Assembly (NCBI GenBank): GCA_002914845.1
Contig: JXTC01000010.1
Span: 1,924,171 to 1,988,170, forward strand
DNA: 64,000 bases
Direction: 5' to 3'
From: Trema orientale
Taxonomy: Eukaryota; Streptophyta; Magnoliopsida; Rosales; Cannabaceae
The first letter of the stretch is position 1. The number at the start of each line of letters is the position of its first letter. This document shows, one piece after another, positions 24,400-35,137 of the stretch. Made by a program: the position numbers and the translations under genes. The notes under the pieces are model-generated. The model did no database searches. It was given only the letters and a program-made list of their open reading frames with translations, and was not told where the DNA came from.

Positions 24400-27018
24400 C
24401 TTACCACCCAAATGAACCTAGGAGCACGATGATAAATGTCTATGCAAGCCAAGGATTTTCATATGAATTATAGTTCCGCAGTCTCGTGTTAAACCCAACA
24501 CTTGCGAGACGTGGATTTCAACGAATTTACTATTCCAAGAGACATTAGATTTCATTCTAGGAATAATATCAAAAGTCTTAGGACAAGTATGAAGGACTAT
24601 AAAAATCCAGATTTAAAGAGGATAATTTGGGAAATTTACCAATTTTCGGATTAAATAAGATAGGGACTTATTTGTAAAAGTTTTTGGAAGCGAGGACTAA
24701 AATATAAATTCTTTGAGGACTAAATTGAAATAATTTTGAAAAATAGGGGACCATTGTGAAAATTGCACAGTCCCCACTTAGGGTCACGTGGCCCTCACTT
24801 TTTCTTCTTCCCTTTCTCTCTCTTCCTCAAGATCTCTCTCTATGCTCTCTCTTTATCCCTCCCATCAAATGGCCGCCGAAGGAGCAAAAGCTCACCGCCC
24901 TGCCTTGCAACCGTCGTCTCACCACACCAGTAGCCGTCGCTACTTCGCCATCATGCTAGAAGCCTGTGCCGCCAGTCATAAGCCACCGAGAGGTCCCGTT
25001 CGTCGCAAAATGCCGTTTAAGCCACAGAGGTTTTTTAATTTTTGGCGTTGTTTAAGCCGCGGAGGTTCTTGGCTCATTGGATTCGTCTTGTTGAGAGGGA
25101 TCTCTAGGTATCTATTTCGTGATTCCATTTTGCCCGAATTAAAAGTTGCCATTATTGAGTAGTTTAGGCATTGAGATTCAAGAGTTGACCTTTTGATTGG
25201 AGTAGGATCATATTTTTAATGTCATTTTTGGAATGTACTCGTGAAATGGTGAAGATTGATATATATATATATATACTGACTATGTTTGATGACCGGCACG
25301 AAAAACAATATCGAACGGCCTAAATTTTACCTTATTTTGCATGCCACAGGTCCAATTTTTGTCCGGACCCGAATTGGATGAATTATATGTCTAATCTAGC
25401 TATTTTGGGTGCTAGGAATTCAATGGAGAAATCCTCTTGTTGATTTGAAATTCTGTTGAGAAGTTAGTTTTTCCCAAGAAAGTGATTGAGCGCTTGGAAT
25501 CGATTCTGAACCATCCAAAAGATAATCCAATGATACTCCAAGGTTCCACTAGCATGGAATCGCTATTCTAGTGAGGTAGAGATTCGGTTACTTCTGTTTT
25601 ATACAGTTTTTTAATAAAACTTACTTTATGTTACATATAATGAAAAATGTGATTTTAAAACTATTTTAGATATCTGTGATGGAATTAGATTATATATTAT
25701 ATATTGGATTGCTCTTGAATTTTTCTGAGTGTAGGTTATTTTTGGATATATTAAAATAAGGCTGATATACTGTCCATTTTTCTATAAATTTTAATCAACT
25801 ATTTTATTAAAAGCAGAGCATCACTTGAACTTAAATTACTGCATGGTCATTTCTACATATCAGTTCAAAGTACACGTATCATAGGATCACACATGCATAC
25901 CGAGTTAGCATCATAGGATTTTACAGTGTGGCGCTACGGCTCCACCGACGGTGTAGAGTCTGTGAACCCGCGTGGGGTTTTTCTTCTGATTACCTCCCTA
26001 TGTTGGTAGGCATAAGTGAAGCAGTTTCCCCTCCGGGTTGGCAAGTATAGGCGAGGTGTTCATCCCTCCAGCTTTTGTAAGTGACACACGGGTGTCCCAT
26101 CCTGGTATGGGCTAGGTGTCAGAAAGGCTGTATGGTACACATAGTGCTAACATCTTGGTTTCCATTGATAAGAGGTGGTGAACTTATAGGTATGGGTAGA
26201 TTTGTGCTATGTGTTTGTGGACTGATTGATTTTGACTATCATGCTTTCATATATATATATATACACACATATACGAATTATCAACTTTACAAATTGTTAT
26301 ATATATGTGTATATATATATAGTTTTGCAAATGTGTTTTTAATTAAACTAATTATGCAAAGACTCTCCATCACTAAAAAAGTTTTCAAATGAGGTAACAA
26401 TTTTTCTACCGAGCTTTCGAGCTCACCTCCTACTTTTCTCCTTTTCAGGTGATTGTTCATTCGAGTTAGTTGTTTCGGTAGCTAGGTAAGTCGATTGGCT
26501 TACGCTTGTGGCTGTATTCCTCTCCTCCGGTTAGTCCCTATATTTTGTTCTATTCTTTTTTCATATCTAACTGTTTAGCCAAGTTTGTTCTACTTGTAAA
26601 TTAAGTAAATGTATGTGGATGTCTTTACTACTCTTTGAGGATTTTAGTATATAAATGAGACACTACAGTTCTTAAGGAGCATATTTTTAAAATTTTAAGT
26701 ATTTGGAATTATGACTAACTCTGTAAATTAATTTTTGGATATTCGGACTCAAGCTTTACGAAATTCATTTATTCAACACTAAAATTTTATTAAGCCAAGT
26801 TTTTAGATGACTTAACTATATTTTTTTGAACCTTAATTGATCTTCCTTCATAAACTAAACTAAAGAGGGACCCCTTTTAATATAGAATTTCTAATGATTT
26901 GAGGACTGGAATGTAAAATCTAAATACTTGGTCTCCTCTGAATTTTATAAATTCCTTATTCATCGTTATTTATACTCAAAATTACTAAAAATCACGACTT
27001 TGGATTTCCGGTCGTGAC
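24400..27018 (+). mobile_element. Tekay/Del-like LTR (no internal coding part seen), left limit uncertain
   Basis: Ends GATTTCCGGTCGTGACA at 27018, the typical terminus of Ty3 Tekay/Del-type LTRs. Inside lie the family's usual phrases: GAGGACTAAATTGAAATAAT, AGGGGACCATTGTGAAAATT, a pyrimidine-rich CTTCCCTTTCTCTCTCTTCC leader with a GC-rich patch, and a GGGTGTCCCATCCTGGTATG block. No polymerase sequence follows in the same orientation. The expected TGTCACGACC start was not found, so the left edge is a guess. Confidence 0.55.
24788..25162 (+). other. 124-codon open frame inside the LTR; probably not a gene
   Basis: A GC-richer open frame starting at the pyrimidine-rich leader and running through the transcribed part of the Tekay/Del-like LTR. 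The predicted product is serine/arginine-rich with no domain I recognise. Open frames of this kind are frequent in these LTRs by composition alone. Confidence 0.3.
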
Positions 27019-27147
27019 AAGGACTATATCCTATTTAGCCAAATTCCAACTGATGTATGAAGTACTGGTCAAAATAACTCTTCCGAAACCTTTTTTAAAC
27101 ATAAAAATTATTTTATGTATGATCCTAGATAGAACTAAAAGTCTCAC

Positions 27148-27163
27148 GCTCTGATACCTTTCT
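27148..27163 (-). other. Minus-strand primer binding site next to an LTR end
   Basis: GCTCTGATACC on the plus strand is the reverse complement of GGTATCAGAGC, the initiator-Met tRNA primer site, and lies a few bases from TATTACGACTA, the reverse complement of a decayed LTR end (…TAGTCGTAATA). This marks a minus-strand LTR element whose left LTR-proximal leader runs towards 27019. Confidence 0.65.
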
Positions 27164-27539
27164 ATTACGACTAGAAACCAAACTGCAACTTTTAGTAATT
27201 TTATATGAAAATATAACTAAAAGAGTTATCTTGAAAAATTTACACAATTTTCATGTTTAGACTTATATATTCTAATCCACAAATCTATTAAAATTCTATA
27301 ACTAGAGGAAAAATTCAATTTAAACTTATTTATTTGATAACATATTCTTATGAAGTTTACGAAAAATCTGATTATTTAATCCAAAAACTTAGTTGATAAT
27401 TCCTTAATTTCAATAAAGTAAAATACGTAGAGATCAAGGTCCAAATATCGTTCTGAAATAATAAATTAAATCTAAAAAATATGTATACTTCGATGTCTAA
27501 GGATAACAACATAAAGACTAAGTCATTGTCCAAGCAAGT

Positions 27540-28890
27540 CACAAGTTTTGAAAACTAATTCTTGATGAGTGAGTTTTACTTACGAATTATATAACATTTA
27601 AGCTACATATTTGGTAGATTCTCGAAATTTTTGTGGGTTTTATTTATATTTTTAATGTTTTAATTGTAAGTTCGGTAATTTTGGTGTACTTGATGGTATT
27701 TGAAGAAAATGACATGAATTATAGCAAGTTGGGAAGAGAAGAAAGCGTCTTGGCACTTGTTATTGGTGCTAGAATGTTTAAAAGACTCAAAATAAGCTCA
27801 AATTTGTGAGGACCAGAGAAGCAGGTGCCCCGGCGCCATGTTAGTAGCACTCTGGTGCTAATTCGAGCACAAAAGGAGACTTGGCAGCTAGGGTGGTGCC
27901 CCGGCGCTGTGTTCGCGGCGCCCCGGCGCCGCGCTGCAGAAATTCAGCATGTCTTTTTCTTTAGATGCCTTTTGACCTAATTTTTAATGTGGCCGCCTCC
28001 AAGCTTATAAATAGGTTTTTTAAGGATTTATTTGGAGACTTTTGAGAGCTTTAGACCTCAAGAGAGATAGAGAGAGAGACTTCAGGAGAAAGAGAGGAGC
28101 GGTATGAGCCGAAGATGAGAGTGTTATAACTCAAATTCACTTAGAGTTTTTCTTTCCTTACTCTTTATATTCAGAATTATCATGTTTCCTTTTGCTTTAG
28201 CTATGAACTAATTTATTTTCTAGGGCTACGATGTAGCCAGATTATGATGTCTTGAATTATTTAATTCTAATTTAATTTTATGTTTATTTCCATTCTATGC
28301 TAATTATATTAATCTATGCTTAATGCTTATGAGAGCCTGATCAACTTTTGCATGAATTAGAGGTTTGATCCAAGATCTGAGAAGGGAGAATTGAATTTGT
28401 CTTGATTAATATGACATGAGATTATTGTAGGATAGAGATATCTATGAGGTTTGTGCAGTAAAATAAATTTCTTGTGCTTAATGAGTTTTGATAGGTTCAT
28501 AGTTTACACAGAGATATTGAAATTTCTCTATTGAAATATGTTTATTAATTCTTGAGAAAGAGTAATGGATATAATAGAGAAATTCACTGTTAGTATAAGG
28601 AATGGACATTAATTGATTAGATTAAATAATTTAGACGGATTAATCTAGGTGAATCGGAAACTATAGGTCTTTAGCTATTTGATTGTCCTATTTATTATTT
28701 TGTTTTGCTTTCTTTTTATTTAGTTATTAGATTTATTTTTATGAAATATTTCTTTTTGATTTGCTTTCAAATAAAATTAGAGTTAGATAATTTTGGTACT
28801 TAGTAAGCACAGTCCTCGTGGGAACGATACTCATACTTACACTTTATTACTTGTTCGATACGTGCACTTGCGTTTATTATTTTCACAACA
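27540..28890 (+). mobile_element. Athila-like solo LTR (left limit approximate)
   Basis: The right part has the hallmarks of Athila-type LTRs: GCTTATAAATAGGTTTTTTA as TATA region (~28002), GGGCTACGATGTAGCCAGAT, and the end CGTGGGAACGATACTCATAC … GTGCACTTGCGTTTATTATT … CACAACA at 28890. No primer binding site follows, so it looks like a solo LTR. A G+C-rich stretch (GCCCCGGCGCC repeated) occurs at about 27825-27950. A related minus-strand LTR with primer site is at 52579-53574. Confidence 0.65.
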
Positions 28891-30833
28891 AGTCTTAAGA
28901 AAATTAAATTATACATTTATATACCAAGTCCTAAATTAAAATAAAAACATCCTTTAACATCCATTTGATAATAATACTAAACTTGGCTAAATAATGAGAT
29001 AGGTGTTGTAGAAGGGAATGGAGAATATGAACCAAATATAAAAGGTGAACGAAATTGTATGGGGAGAAAAGAGGGGGAGAGCACGAAAAGCTCAATAGAA
29101 AATTCATAAAAATTTAGTTTCTAAAAATACTTGAATGGTTAGTTGTTCTAAAAAAATATTTCCTGAAACTCTATGTATAATCCAAAACCAATATATACCA
29201 ATACATTTGAAAAAGATATTAAAACAATTACACATCCAAAATCATATTATAAATCATATATATCCTTTCTAAAAAACTGGTAATCAGCATATATGTGTGT
29301 ATATATATATATGAAAGTATAATTAATAATATATGTAACAAAAATCATATAGAAAATAATACAAATTATCCAGTCCTATGAGCTTCCAAACTCTCATCAT
29401 GAACTCAAGTGCTAGAATAATATATGCTAAATACCCGACTGACATCCGTTTGCCATAGCCGGAGAGACACCATGTGTCACCCATCAAATGCTAATGGGCA
29501 ACCAAATATTTACACCTACCAAATAAGGAAGGTAATCCAAAGAAACTTCGCATGGGTTTATAAACTCCGCACTATCGACGGGGGACAATACCATAAAACT
29601 CTTGATACTAATACAATGCTCATGTGTGACACGTGCAATATGAACAGTTTGTAAATTAACTACGCAGAAGTTTCAGTAAAAAGTTCTCTGCTTTTTTATA
29701 TAAAGATATTTTAGGTTTTCTATAAAATCTGTCAGTATAACAATTATATTTTGAACAAGCCCAAAACTAAAGCTTGCATAGCAATACAATATACTACATC
29801 TCATTTATATCTCAAATCACAAAAATCATAATTTAATCATTTAAATTCATGTTTTTCCGAGATAACTTAATTAAGTCAACTTTATTCAAATTGATATAAA
29901 AGTAATGCAATTGAATCCCTTACCCAATCCGGACGGCTAAACCTAGCTATTAGATGCGTAGGATGCTGCTCAGCACTTGATCGGACATTCGATGGATACT
30001 CAGAATTCTCTGTTTGCTTACTTTGGAAATTCCTTTCTATCGGTTTCTCAAATAGCCGAACGAACCTCACAACTACATTCATATCGTCGAAACGAGGTTC
30101 TCAATATATATAATTCATCGATGCAATTGACAGATTGGAAAACAACGTTCAACACGCGCGGTTATAGAGAAAAAATCTAAGCCTCGCCATATGATTTTGT
30201 CAATCGGCAAATTCAGTTATATGTCATTGTGAAGCTTGCAGTGAGTACAACCCAACTGTCTCACCAATTTAACAATCGAATGATCGGATCAAAACTCACA
30301 TCTCAAAAACTACAAATCCTCATAGCCAATCCTTTTCTCGCAACTCCTGTGAACAGCAGCGCATCCATGGCATGCAAAAGTCAGTGAAGAAGGACCCTTG
30401 TGGCTTAGGCAGGTAGCGACGAGGTTGTGTTGAGGAGGAGGCCGATAGCTGTGGTGGTGAAATAGGCTACGAGAACAATGGTTCTATCGTGTTTCTTTGC
30501 ATGTACACTTCCCCCCTTGCTGGTGAGCGAGGCAGTGACAAACTGGGCGATAATAATTTAGAGTGAGAAAATTGCGAGAAATGTTAGGTAATGTCAAAAA
30601 AAAAAAACGTTGGGACCAATATGCCGAACAGGTAAAAGATTGGGTAACAATGATGCCATTTATCCTTTTTAAGATGATTTGTAATATTTTGAGAGTCTTT
30701 TTAGAGAAACCGCCCAATTTCGGGGAAACTTTAAAAAGTTTCATTTAAGAGAATGTTATTAAAAATTAACTAAAATAAAAATAGATAAAAGTAGAAGGTA
30801 ATGGAAGATGAATTATTTTCTTAAGATTACTTA
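28891..30833. other. Mostly gene-free interval
   Basis: AT-rich, with a (TA)n microsatellite near 29300 and a short poly-A at 30600. It contains the dispersed repeat copy at 30190-30550. Short open frames at 29424 and 29977 show nothing recognisable. Confidence 0.45.
30190..30550 (+). repeat. Dispersed repeat, copy 2 (partner at 18950-19310)
   Basis: Colinear similarity to 18950-19310: AAGCTTGCAGTGAGTACAA, GATCGGATCAAAACTCACAT, GCGCATCCATGGCATGCAAA and GCGACGAGGTTGTGTTGAGG. Its ends are not defined. It may be part of an old retroelement. Confidence 0.7.
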
Positions 30834-33188
30834 GGACCTGTTTGGCATGGCTTTGAAAGATCTTTTGGGGCTCTAAAGATCTTTAAAGAGTGTTTGGATA
30901 AATTATTGTAAGATCTTCTTTAATCTAGAAGATCTTTTTAAGGAAGTATGGACCCCCTAGCTTCTCTAGAAATGTCTTTTTAAAAAATACAGGAAGCTGT
31001 TTTGAGTTTTAAGTGATACTTTTATATTTCCTATTTTATTCTTTTTTTAGTGAAGAAAAAAAAATTAAATTCCATCCTAGTCCCTCTTACATATGCGTTC
31101 CACCTCTGTTCTTCCCGAATTAAAAGTTTCATCACTCTCCATCTTTACCTAAAGAAAAAACTCTAAGTTCATCATTCAACAAAAATTTCAAGGTTAGTAT
31201 TTTTTTTTTATTTCTTTTTTTGTACGATTGAGTTGTAATATTGTCTCATGGTTTTCATTGCCTTTTCTTTTATCTTCNGTACATATAATTTGTTTATTAA
31301 TTAAGCTTAATAAAGCTATGCACTTTATGAGATATTTTTATGCATATTTATTTCTAGTAAGGCTTTTTTTTCTGGCATTTATACCAAAAAAATAATAATT
31401 CGTATCCACGTATTGTAATACATAATGGACAGTGACTCAGATATAGAAGACATGAATGAAAAATATATAATACAAGCTATAATAGAAGAAATAGAATTTG
31501 ATTTACTTACCATTGTTATTGCAAGAACATCAGTATATTATCATAATAACTTTTTGGTTAAAGAGCCGTGCAAAAGTTCGCCTTATACAAGATGGAGATT
31601 TATGATGGAGATACTTGATGGAAATGGTCGAAGGTATCATGGGATGTTTCGAATGAAAAAACATATTTTTTTGCAAATTGTGCGAAAGATTAAAAAGATA
31701 TGGATTAACTTCTAGTAATGGAGTGAGATTAGAAGAGGCAGTTGGTATGTTTTTGATAATCTTAGGACATGGTGCAGGTAATAGAATCATTCAAGAAAAA
31801 TTCTAATGTTCAGGTAAAATTGTTAGTAAACAGTTTGGGATTATATTAGAAAAAATGAGTATGCTTACTTTGGATGAAATTAGAGCACCTAACAATTTTG
31901 ATGAAGTCCCGCATTATATATGAACCAATCCTAGATATTGGCCATACTTTAAGGTATTTTATGTGTCCTTGTTTAGAAGTTGTAAATGTATAAATTTATT
32001 TTTTTATTTATCCAAATTTTTATATTACTTGTTGTTAGTAGGACTATATTAGAACAATAGACGGAATACATATTCGAGTGTCACATCCAGTTGATGAGCA
32101 AATTCCATACATCAAAAGAAAGGGTTGTCCTACGCAAAACATTATGGTTGCATGTGGATTCAGTATGTTATTTACATTGGTATGGCCAGGGTGGGAAGAA
32201 ACTGTATTCGATGCTCGTATATTTATAGTAGCATTAAGAAACATTGATATTAAGCTACCTAAACTACCAAATGATATATTGTATTCATTTAAGTTTTTTT
32301 TTTTTTCTTTTTAAGGCATATTTCAAAATTTTCTCTAAACAATTATTTAAGTAATTTTTTTCCTTTAATTTTGCAGATAAATTCTACTTGGTTAATGCAG
32401 GGTATCCAAATATAAAAGAGTATTTAGCTCCATATAAAGGGGAAAGATATCATCTTCCTCAATTTCAAAAAGGCAGTCAACCTAGTGGCTATAGAGCAAT
32501 ATTTAACCATGCTCATTCATCATTACACAGTGTTATTGAGCGTTGTTTTGGTGTGTGGAAAGCACGATGGGAAATCTTGCACCGTATGCCTAATTATAAT
32601 TTTGACAAGCAAGTAGCTATTGTTTCTGCTTCAATGGCATTACATAATTTTATAAGGAGAGAGGCCATTGCTGATATGGATTTTTCTTCTCGTGATGAAG
32701 CAAATAATGATTCTCCTAATGATGATGAACCGAATATTAACCTGGCAACAGATGAGACTGAAATGGGAGTTATCCGCGATAAAATTGCTAGAGAACTCAT
32801 GTTTCGATAACCATCATTTTACGAGTATTATTTTTTAAAAATTATTGTATTAGAGTAACGATTCAATTTTTATATGGTTGAGTTTAATTTTATGTTTCAC
32901 TAATTAGAAAAGAAAAAAGACTTCGTATGTTTTTCGTTTCTTTATTTAGTTGTTACCAAAAAAGCTAGGTATATCATTTTATTATTAAAAAGTTCAGTCA
33001 CGGGCAAATTTGACATATCTTATTCATAAGAGCTTTTATGTTACACATGCCAAACATATTAGAAAGGTCTTCTAGAATGAAAAGATCTTTCAGGATGGAT
33101 TATCCAAACAGTAACTGAAAAGTTACAACTTTTACTTATCTTCTTCTTCCGTTAAAAAGTAGAAGTAAAAGTTATCCCAAACAGGCCC
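30834..33188 (+). mobile_element. PIF/Harbinger transposon, 2.36 kb, both ends present
   Basis: Left end GGACCTGTTTGGCATGGCTT and right end …AAGTTATCCCAAACAGGCCC are terminal inverted repeats flanked by TTA on both sides (30831-30833, 33189-33191). It carries one transposase gene in three recognisable exon blocks. The second PIF gene (Myb/trihelix-like ORF) is not seen, so the element would depend on another copy for it. The transposase is decayed. Confidence 0.9.
31425..32809 (+). pseudogene. PIF/Harbinger (HARBI1-like, DDE_Tnp_4) transposase, decayed
   Basis: The first block (31425-31715) has the helix-turn-helix-type N-terminus. Coding then continues in another frame from about 31690 (SNGVRLEEAVGMFLIILGH), so there is a frameshift. 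In-frame stops follow at 31804-31806 and 31921-31923. An intron (GT at 31954, AG ending 32041) precedes DYIRTIDGIHIRV, which has the first catalytic Asp, and GWEETVFDARI. A second intron ends with TTTTGCAG near 32377, and the last exon runs to TAA 32807-32809. There the usual YLVDAGYPN reads YLVNAGYPN, replacing an otherwise conserved Asp; IERCFGVWK keeps the Glu. Family function: nuclear endonuclease-like cut-and-paste transposase targeting TTA sites. The frameshift, stops and Asp-to-Asn change make it inactive. Confidence 0.88.
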
Positions 33189-33423
33189 TTAATACTGAAA
33201 ATCTTCTTCTTCTGACAAAAAACGAAAAACAAAAACAAAAACAAAAAAAAAAAAAAAACAAAAACAAAACGATAAGAAAACGCAAAAATATCGTCGTTGC
33301 ATTATATCCAACTCTATTCTATTGGTAGTACAAGTACCCAAATCAACATGCATGTCTGTAACTCAAGTACATATAATATAGCACCATGTGACTTTGTCAC
33401 CTAAGATGTTATCTTACTAATTT

Positions 33424-35052
33424 CTATGCTAAAATCTTCCTAAACACTTTGCTTGGTAAAATTGGGATACTTTGTTCATTCTTGAAGAAATTCTCCGGAT
33501 CAACCGCAGTCTTCACCTTCACCAACCTATCAAAATTGTCATTAAAGTACTTGACCCCATAAACCTTCCCCTCCTCGTAGCTATTTTTACCAAAGTGATT
33601 AATACCAATGTCCAAGTCCCTATAATTCAAGTAAGCACTTCTCGGATTCTCGGACACATACGGAGTCATGAAACTAAAAAGACTCCGTATCTTGGTCACA
33701 CAATCCCTCTCCGCTTCGGCTCCGGAATCACTCCAACTCACCGAGTACTGAATCTTGAACAGGTTCCCAGCTCGGTGCGGGAACGGAGTCTCCGAAGCCG
33801 GAATCTCGCTCATTCTCCCTCCATAAGGATTAAAAACCAGACCAATTTTACCAAGTTCAATCATCTTCATCCATAGTGATTCCAACCCACTTTTGGAAAT
33901 CGGTTTCTGAACGTAGTCCGATTTTCTAACCCCGGAAACAGCAGAATTAGGTTTCCGGTTGAGCAAGACATCCGGCGACGTACCGTTTTGAACATTGTTC
34001 CACCAGAGAACGGATCCCATCCAACTCAACTCCGTACAGTTCTCCTTCTTCAAGCCCAAGAGCGGAAAATCCTTCTCCAAAATGGACACTAGCTCTTCTG
34101 CGTTTCCCAAATAGAGAGCCACGATTGTCGATTTGACCGTAATCGAACTTTCTTTTACAGTAGAAGACGACGGTTGTAAGAGCATTCGCATGAAAAGACC
34201 GTCGTCTGTTGTTGGAGCAGCGTTCTGCCACTGGTAAACAAACTCGGTCATGTTGTCGTTTGCCACGTCTAAGGTCCTGAAAGCCTGGAAGACCGTGACG
34301 GTTTCCGGTACGGGAACAAGCTTCACCTTGTACGACAAAACGACACCAAAACTCGCTCCCCCACCTCCTCGGATTGCCCAAAAAGTGTCTTCCCCCATTG
34401 ATTTTCTGTCGAGGATATTCCCTTTCGCATCGACGATCTTCGCGTCAACGACATGGTCACTGGCCAAGCCGTGCTTCCTCAACATGTTCCCGTACCCGCC
34501 GCCGCTGATGTGTCCGCCGGCGCCGACCGTCGGACAGATTCCGGCTGGAAAACCAAGAAGATTGCTGCTCTTCCAAATGCTATAGTACAGCTCGCCGAGC
34601 GTGGCGCCGGCCTGAACCCATGCCGATCGGTCGGCTGCGTCGACTTCGATCGAGCGCTGCCGAAACATGTCGAGGATGACGAACGGGACGTCGCAGACAT
34701 AGGAGAGACCGGCATAGTCGTGGCCGCCGCTTCGAGTTTTGAGGCGCAGGCCGAGGGTTTTGGTGCAAATTACGGTGGCCGAAACGTGGGAATCGCTCGT
34801 CGCGGTGACAATGAGGAGAGGCTTTTTGGTGGAGGAAGTGTTGAAACGAGCGTTTCGGATGTATGCTCTAAGAACGGAGGTGTAGGAAGTGTTTGATTGA
34901 GAATAAATCTCGTTGGAGACGTTTTTCGGTGAGTGTTTTTGCATGCATTTTAGGAAAGAATGATACGATGAAGAAGAATCTGAGATCGCTGCCAATGAAG
35001 ACAAAGGCAAGAGGTTAGTCAGAAGAATAAGAAGTAGAGCGAGAGGAAGCAT
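33424..35052 (-). CDS. Berberine-bridge-enzyme-like FAD-linked oxidoreductase 2 (542 aa, intronless)
   Basis: Close paralogue of the protein at 4854-6491; most residues are identical along the whole length. Signal peptide about residues 1-22 (MLPLALLLILLTNLL core), FAD_binding_4 domain, C-terminal BBE domain. Covalent FAD anchors are His111 (RSGGHDYAG) and Cys173 (GICPTVGAGGH). Cys36/Cys96 fit the family disulfide. Tyr477 in LNYRDLDIG is the likely catalytic tyrosine. It differs from its paralogue by an extra cysteine at residue 120 (SYVCDVPF) and by GAGGHIS for GVGGHVS next to the flavin. The start aligns with Met4 of the paralogue. A TATA box lies about 78 bp upstream and the leader resembles that of gene 1. 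It is a predicted secreted or vacuolar oxidoreductase; substrate unknown. A PIF/Harbinger element ends 236 bp downstream. Confidence 0.95.
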   Translation of the reverse strand: MLPLALLLILLTNLLPLSSLAAISDSSSSYHSFLKCMQKHSPKNVSNEIYSQSNTSYTSVLRAYIRNARFNTSSTKKPLLIVTATSDSHVSATVICTKTLGLRLKTRSGGHDYAGLSYVCDVPFVILDMFRQRSIEVDAADRSAWVQAGATLGELYYSIWKSSNLLGFPAGICPTVGAGGHISGGGYGNMLRKHGLASDHVVDAKIVDAKGNILDRKSMGEDTFWAIRGGGGASFGVVLSYKVKLVPVPETVTVFQAFRTLDVANDNMTEFVYQWQNAAPTTDDGLFMRMLLQPSSSTVKESSITVKSTIVALYLGNAEELVSILEKDFPLLGLKKENCTELSWMGSVLWWNNVQNGTSPDVLLNRKPNSAVSGVRKSDYVQKPISKSGLESLWMKMIELGKIGLVFNPYGGRMSEIPASETPFPHRAGNLFKIQYSVSWSDSGAEAERDCVTKIRSLFSFMTPYVSENPRSAYLNYRDLDIGINHFGKNSYEEGKVYGVKYFNDNFDRLVKVKTAVDPENFFKNEQSIPILPSKVFRKILA

Positions 35053-35129
35053 TTTGGGGAACGAAAGGTGAAGTAGAGGACCTTTTCTTCTATCGTTTGA
35101 TCTGTTCTTTATTTGACTTGATTGTTAGT

Positions 35130-35137
35130 TTTATATA
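35130..35137 (-). promoter_or_regulatory. Probable TATA box of BBE gene 2
   Basis: The minus strand reads TATATAAAACTAACAATC, about 78 bp upstream of the ATG. The position and the following AAAACTAA match the site upstream of BBE gene 1. Confidence 0.62.

Noticed and set aside
24788-25162. 124-codon open frame with a serine-rich start, as a host gene
   Set aside because: It lies in the pyrimidine-rich leader of a Tekay/Del-like LTR, has no recognisable domain, and such frames arise by composition there.
25250-29310. (TA)n microsatellites near 25260, 26255 and 29300 as transposon insertion marks
   Set aside because: No paired inverted repeats adjoin these runs, unlike those at 58929 and 61528.
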